From Spectribacter hydrogenoxidans (GTDB taxonomy: Bacteria > Pseudomonadota > Gammaproteobacteria > Nevskiales > Salinisphaeraceae), in assembly GCF_031846275.1 (NCBI RefSeq), contig NZ_JAVRIB010000008.1, positions 62,001-126,000 on the forward strand: a stretch of 64,000 bases of DNA, in the 5' to 3' direction. The notes under the pieces were generated by a model, which saw only the letters and a list, made by a program, of their open reading frames with translations, made no database searches and was not told the origin of the DNA. Each line of letters opens with the position of its first letter. Position 1 is the first letter of the stretch. Below, piece after piece: positions 61,090 through 64,000 of this stretch. A program made the translations under genes and the position numbers.

Positions 61090-62021
61090 GCGGGCTTGGC
61101 GGCGATCAGGGTCAACACTTCGAAGTATGGCGGACGCGCCTCGCGGGAACTGAGATCACAATAACGCACGGTCAGGCCGGCCTCGGCGGCCCAGTCCAGC
61201 AGCGCAACGCGCGAGAATCCCAGATTGACATGATCATAGGCGGCCACCGTAGCCCCGTGTTCGTGTTCAGCCAGGGTAGCCAGCACCAGATCACCGCCCG
61301 GTCGCAGTACCCGAGCGGCCTCGGCGATCACCCGCTCGGGTTGATCGGTGAAGGTCAGCGCGTGCATCAGGAACACCTGATCGTACGAGGCATCGCCCAT
61401 CGACAGGTCGTGCATGTCGCCCAGTTTGAAGTGGACGTTCGTGCGTTGTGCCAGCCGGCGCCGGGCCGCGGCGAGCACGGTGCGGCTGTAATCCAGGCAG
61501 GTCACCGAGTGGGCCTGATTGCCGAGCAGTTCCGCCAGTACCCCGTCGCCCGAGGCCACGTCCAGTACGTCACCCAGCGTGAGCAGCCCGATCAGGGCCC
61601 GTGTGGTGGCCTCCCAGGTGCGTCCGGGAGAGTACTGACGCTCCATGCTGCCGGCCGCCGATTCGGCCCAGGACGGGCGGACCTGGCGACGGCGCGCGAT
61701 CTCCCGGGCCTGTTCCCGGTCCTGATGCAGCCTGCTGTCGTCGATATTCTCCGCCAGGACCTGCCATAGCTGCCGCGCCCGGTCGTCGAAGGAGGCAGGG
61801 TCCACTGTCAGCAGTGCCCGCGTGCGCTGGCCGTATTCCTTGACCAGCCCGCCGCGGCGCAGGCGACCGAGATGGGTGGAAACGCGGCTCTGTGACAGGC
61901 CGGTGACGGCGGTGAGCTCGGCCACCGTCAGCGGTTCCGCTTCCAGGATCAGCAACAGCCGCAGGCGAGTGGGCTCACCGATGAGACGGAGCAGCTGGGA
62001 ACCGTGTTCGAGATCGAGCAA
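61086..62021 (-). CDS. ArsR-family regulator fused to a SAM-dependent methyltransferase
   Basis: 311 residues. N-terminal winged helix (about 5-85, LLRLIGEPTRLRLLLILEAE; LTAVTGLSQSRVSTHLGRLR). C-terminal class I methyltransferase (about 140-311, VLDVASGDGVLAELLG; ALTFTDQPERVIAEAARVL). No Cys pairs of metal-sensing ArsR proteins are seen in the regulator part. Fusions of this kind often occur near methionine-cycle genes; here the partner is a TVP38 protein. Start is TTG at 62021 with no clear ribosome site. Confidence 0.87.
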   Translation of the reverse strand: MLDLEHGSQLLRLIGEPTRLRLLLILEAEPLTVAELTAVTGLSQSRVSTHLGRLRRGGLVKEYGQRTRALLTVDPASFDDRARQLWQVLAENIDDSRLHQDREQAREIARRRQVRPSWAESAAGSMERQYSPGRTWEATTRALIGLLTLGDVLDVASGDGVLAELLGNQAHSVTCLDYSRTVLAAARRRLAQRTNVHFKLGDMHDLSMGDASYDQVFLMHALTFTDQPERVIAEAARVLRPGGDLVLATLAEHEHGATVAAYDHVNLGFSRVALLDWAAEAGLTVRYCDLSSREARPPYFEVLTLIAAKPA

Positions 62022-62048
62022 TGGTGTCAGGGTGGTAGTCAGTCAGGA

Positions 62049-62079
62049 ACAAAACGGGCCGCCTCGCGAGGCGGCCCGT
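62049..62079 (-). terminator. intrinsic terminator of the phasin-like gene (minus strand)
   Basis: ACGGGCCGCCTCG/CGAGGCGGCCCGT (62054-62079) is a perfect 26-bp palindrome; on the minus strand it is followed by TTTTG. It separates the phasin-like gene from the ArsR-methyltransferase gene. Confidence 0.85.
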
Positions 62080-62106
62080 CAGTGAGAACAAGCCGATTTG
62101 GTGGTA

Positions 62107-62781
62107 TCAGCTGGTCGATTTGGTACCCGAACTGCCGCTTCCGCTCTTGCTCGCCGCGCTGGTCTTGCGGGCGGTCGTCGACTTGCGTGCGGTGGTGGTC
62201 TTGCGCGCCGCCGGCTTCCTGGCCGTGGTGGACCGTTTGGCCGTCGACGGACTCTTGCGGGCGGTGCTGCCAGCCTTGCTTGTCGCGGTGCTGCGCTTGG
62301 CGGTGGTGCCGGATTTGCGGGCGGTCGGCTTCGTCGTCTTCGCGGTGCTGCGGCGGGTGCCGGTCGACTTTGCCGCAGTGGACTTGGCCGTGGTTTTGCC
62401 GGTGGCCACCTTCTTCGCCCCGGTGGCCGCCTGGCCGGTGTCGTTCAGGCTCTTGCGGATTTCCTCGTTGATCTGCTGGCGCGTCTTGTCGAGGATCTGC
62501 AGGCTTTCCCGGGCGTTGGCCAGGATACGATCGATGGTGTCCTGCATCAGCCGTAACTGGGAGGTCGCGATGTCACGCGGGTCGCCGCCCTTGCGCAGCG
62601 ACTTGATGTTCTTGAGCGCTTCTTCATAGTGCTTCTTGATGGCATTGAGCTCGTGCTCGGCCAAGCGTTCGATGCCGTCGAAAACCGCCTTGTTGGTCGA
62701 TGTCATCGCCTTTGTATAGCTCTTGCGTAGCTTGTCGACTTCCTTGCGAAGCTGCGTCGCGCGACTCTCTTTCTTTGCCAT
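62107..62781 (-). CDS. phasin-like protein with histone H1-like Lys/Ala/Ser/Thr-rich tail
   Basis: 224 residues. Residues 1-~115 are helical, heptad-like, and resemble phasin/PhaF-type N-domains (AHELNAIKKHYEEALKNIK-like; LRLMQDTIDRILANARES). Residues ~120-224 are a basic low-complexity tail built of TARKST, TAKRST and ARKTT units, as in PhaF/AlgP proteins that bind DNA nonspecifically. Such proteins link polyhydroxyalkanoate granules to the nucleoid. No pha gene is in the window. ATG at 62781 is preferred to an in-frame upstream start. Confidence 0.75.
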   Translation of the reverse strand: MAKKESRATQLRKEVDKLRKSYTKAMTSTNKAVFDGIERLAEHELNAIKKHYEEALKNIKSLRKGGDPRDIATSQLRLMQDTIDRILANARESLQILDKTRQQINEEIRKSLNDTGQAATGAKKVATGKTTAKSTAAKSTGTRRSTAKTTKPTARKSGTTAKRSTATSKAGSTARKSPSTAKRSTTARKPAARKTTTARKSTTARKTSAASKSGSGSSGTKSTS

Positions 62782-63225
62782 CAGCCCTGTCTCCCGGCGT
62801 GGTAAGTGCGGATTGAGTGTAGGCTGGCCCCCGGACGCTGTCAAAAGCCGGTGAAATCAGGCCTTGCAGTGCTCCGCGGTACCAGTTCCGGCCGCGCCAG
62901 AGGGGCTGGTATTCGCTGGAAAAGCTGAATTGGGTGCCGCGTATGCAGGATGCGGGTGCGTCGGTCGGCCATCATTCGGCGTGGGTGCGCTTGCAGGCCG
63001 GTATCGCTGGCGGACGCGATCGAACAATTGTTCAATTAGATGCGCCTGGTCGGACGCGAATGCTGATCTCGCCGGCCGTATTCGGTTGGGGCCCTGATTG
63101 TGTGCGCTGCTGCAATACGCTACAGTATGGTCTGTAAAAAAGTATCACCATAAGACCCGTATAAGTCGGGTCCGCCCGGCGCCTGATCGCCCGGTTATCC
63201 ATACAGACTCGCGGGAGACGCAATC
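62782..63225. promoter_or_regulatory. 444-bp divergent regulatory region between the phasin-like gene and fadB
   Basis: No convincing gene. Contents: a perfect 12-bp palindrome GAACAATTGTTC (63022-63033); two GGACGCGA copies flanking it; a sigma-70-like promoter TTGTGT-N17-TACAGT (63098-63126) reading toward fadB; and the inverted repeat GACCCG-N7-CGGGTC (63154-63172) in the leader. The fadB start at 63226 has GGGAG 7 bp upstream. Confidence 0.55.
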
Positions 63226-64000
63226 ATGGTCTATGAGGGATCGAAACTGTCGGTCACGCTGGCCGACGGTATCGCCGATTTGCGGTTCGACGCCGCCGAC
63301 GAATCCGTCAACAAGTTCGATGCCGCCACCGTGCGCGAGCTCGGCGAAGCCGCCGCGGCGCTCAAGCGGGCCGACGGTCTGCAGGGTGTGGTGGTGACCA
63401 GCGGCAAGCCGGTATTCATCGTCGGCGCCGACATCACCGAATTCGGCGAGATGTTCAAGCAGTCGGACGACGAATTCCTGGCAGGCATGAAGGCATCGAA
63501 CGACGTCTTCAATGCGATCGAGGACCTCGGCGTGCCCACGGTGACCGCCATCAACGGGCTGGCGCTGGGCGGCGGTTTTGAGATGTGTCTGGCCACCGAT
63601 TATCGCGTGATGGGGCAGTCCGCGCAGATCGGTTTTCCTGAGGTGAAGCTCGGCATCATTCCGGGGTTCGGCGGCACCGTGCGCTTCCCGCGCCTGGTGG
63701 GTGCCGACAACGCGGTGGAATGGATCTGTACCGGCAGCCAGAACGGTGCCGATGCGGCCCTGAAGCTGGGCGCCGTGGATGCGGTGGTGGCGGATGATCA
63801 GGTCGAGACCGCTGCCCGCGATCTGCTGGCCAAGGCGATCGCCGGGGGCTTCGACTGGCAGGCCCGCAACGCCCAGAAGAGGGCGGCGCTGGGTCTGAAC
63901 CAGGTCGAGGCGATGATGTCGTTTGAGACCGCCAAGGGTTATGTCGCGCAGCAGTCCAAGGGCCAGTACCCGGCCCCGGTGGAAGCGGTCAAGCGCATCC
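63226..64000 (+). CDS. fadB: fatty acid oxidation complex alpha subunit FadB, N-terminal part (3' end outside window)
   Basis: 258 residues seen. Enoyl-CoA hydratase/isomerase domain of the trifunctional beta-oxidation protein: oxyanion-hole segments (PVFIVGADITEFGE; NGLALGGGFEMCLA) and catalytic Glu in PEVKLGIIPGFGGTVRFPRL. The start MVYEGSKLSVTLADGIADL and the VNKFD motif match FadB rather than a single-domain hydratase, and the frame stays open to the window end. The 3-hydroxyacyl-CoA dehydrogenase part should follow. Confidence 0.93.
   Translation, partial: MVYEGSKLSVTLADGIADLRFDAADESVNKFDAATVRELGEAAAALKRADGLQGVVVTSGKPVFIVGADITEFGEMFKQSDDEFLAGMKASNDVFNAIEDLGVPTVTAINGLALGGGFEMCLATDYRVMGQSAQIGFPEVKLGIIPGFGGTVRFPRLVGADNAVEWICTGSQNGADAALKLGAVDAVVADDQVETAARDLLAKAIAGGFDWQARNAQKRAALGLNQVEAMMSFETAKGYVAQQSKGQYPAPVEAVKRI

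Overview
The window is GC-rich, densely coded bacterial DNA. The conserved housekeeping gene order (nrdR-ribD-ribE-ribBA-ribH-nusB-thiL; tig-clpP-clpX-lon-hupB-tRNA-ppiD; gloB-methyltransferase-rnhA-dnaQ) points to a gammaproteobacterium. A divergent cbbR / fbp-prkB pair (Calvin cycle) next to a ten-gene Mrp-type cation antiporter operon suggests an autotrophic or facultatively autotrophic organism coping with salt or high pH, such as a Chromatiales/Ectothiorhodospiraceae-like bacterium. That placement is inference from gene content; no rRNA or RuBisCO is present to confirm it.

Region 1 (1-8574) is the right end of a siphovirus-type tail module: tape measure end, DUF2460, DUF2163/BR0599, NlpC/P60 peptidase, a large tail-tip protein and a DUF2793 tail fibre, in the order seen in gene transfer agents and lambdoid-like prophages. 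No head, integrase or lysis genes are visible. A YfaZ-like outer-membrane protein and a 321-bp non-coding stretch follow. Region 2 (9551-13876) holds ugd, an FmdB-type zinc ribbon gene, a DUF502 membrane protein and aspS, closed by a strong terminator.

Region 3 (13877-19812) is the accessory region of most interest: a 1118-residue exported beta-helix protein made of four ~153-residue super-repeats with an unusual membrane/lipobox-like tail, facing a two-gene operon (DUF6502 regulator-like protein, DUF5666 lipoprotein). Both units carry the same inverted repeat, TGGGA-N6-TCCCA, upstream. Region 4 (19813-32091) is biosynthetic: nadA, glyA, nrdR and riboflavin genes, nusB, thiL, a TSUP permease, an orphan hypothetical, an exported ankyrin/TPR protein and cysS.

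Region 5 (32092-43084) holds four tRNA genes (Pro, Arg, His, Lys), the proteostasis block tig-clpP-clpX-lon-hupB, tRNA-Val and tRNA-Asp, then ppiD translationally coupled to a GltS-like transporter, which leads into an LrgA/LrgB pair (to 44152). Region 6 (44175-49889) contains fabI, an MltD-type transglycosylase and gloB on the minus strand, and a methyltransferase, rnhA, dnaQ and a DUF442 phosphatase on the plus strand. Region 7 (49932-60300) is the Calvin-cycle switch and the Mrp-like operon, which has three NuoL/M/N-type subunits and only the C-terminal part of MrpA. Region 8 (60382-64000) has a TVP38 membrane protein, an ArsR-methyltransferase fusion, a phasin-like protein with a histone-H1-like tail, and the start of fadB with a palindrome-rich upstream region.
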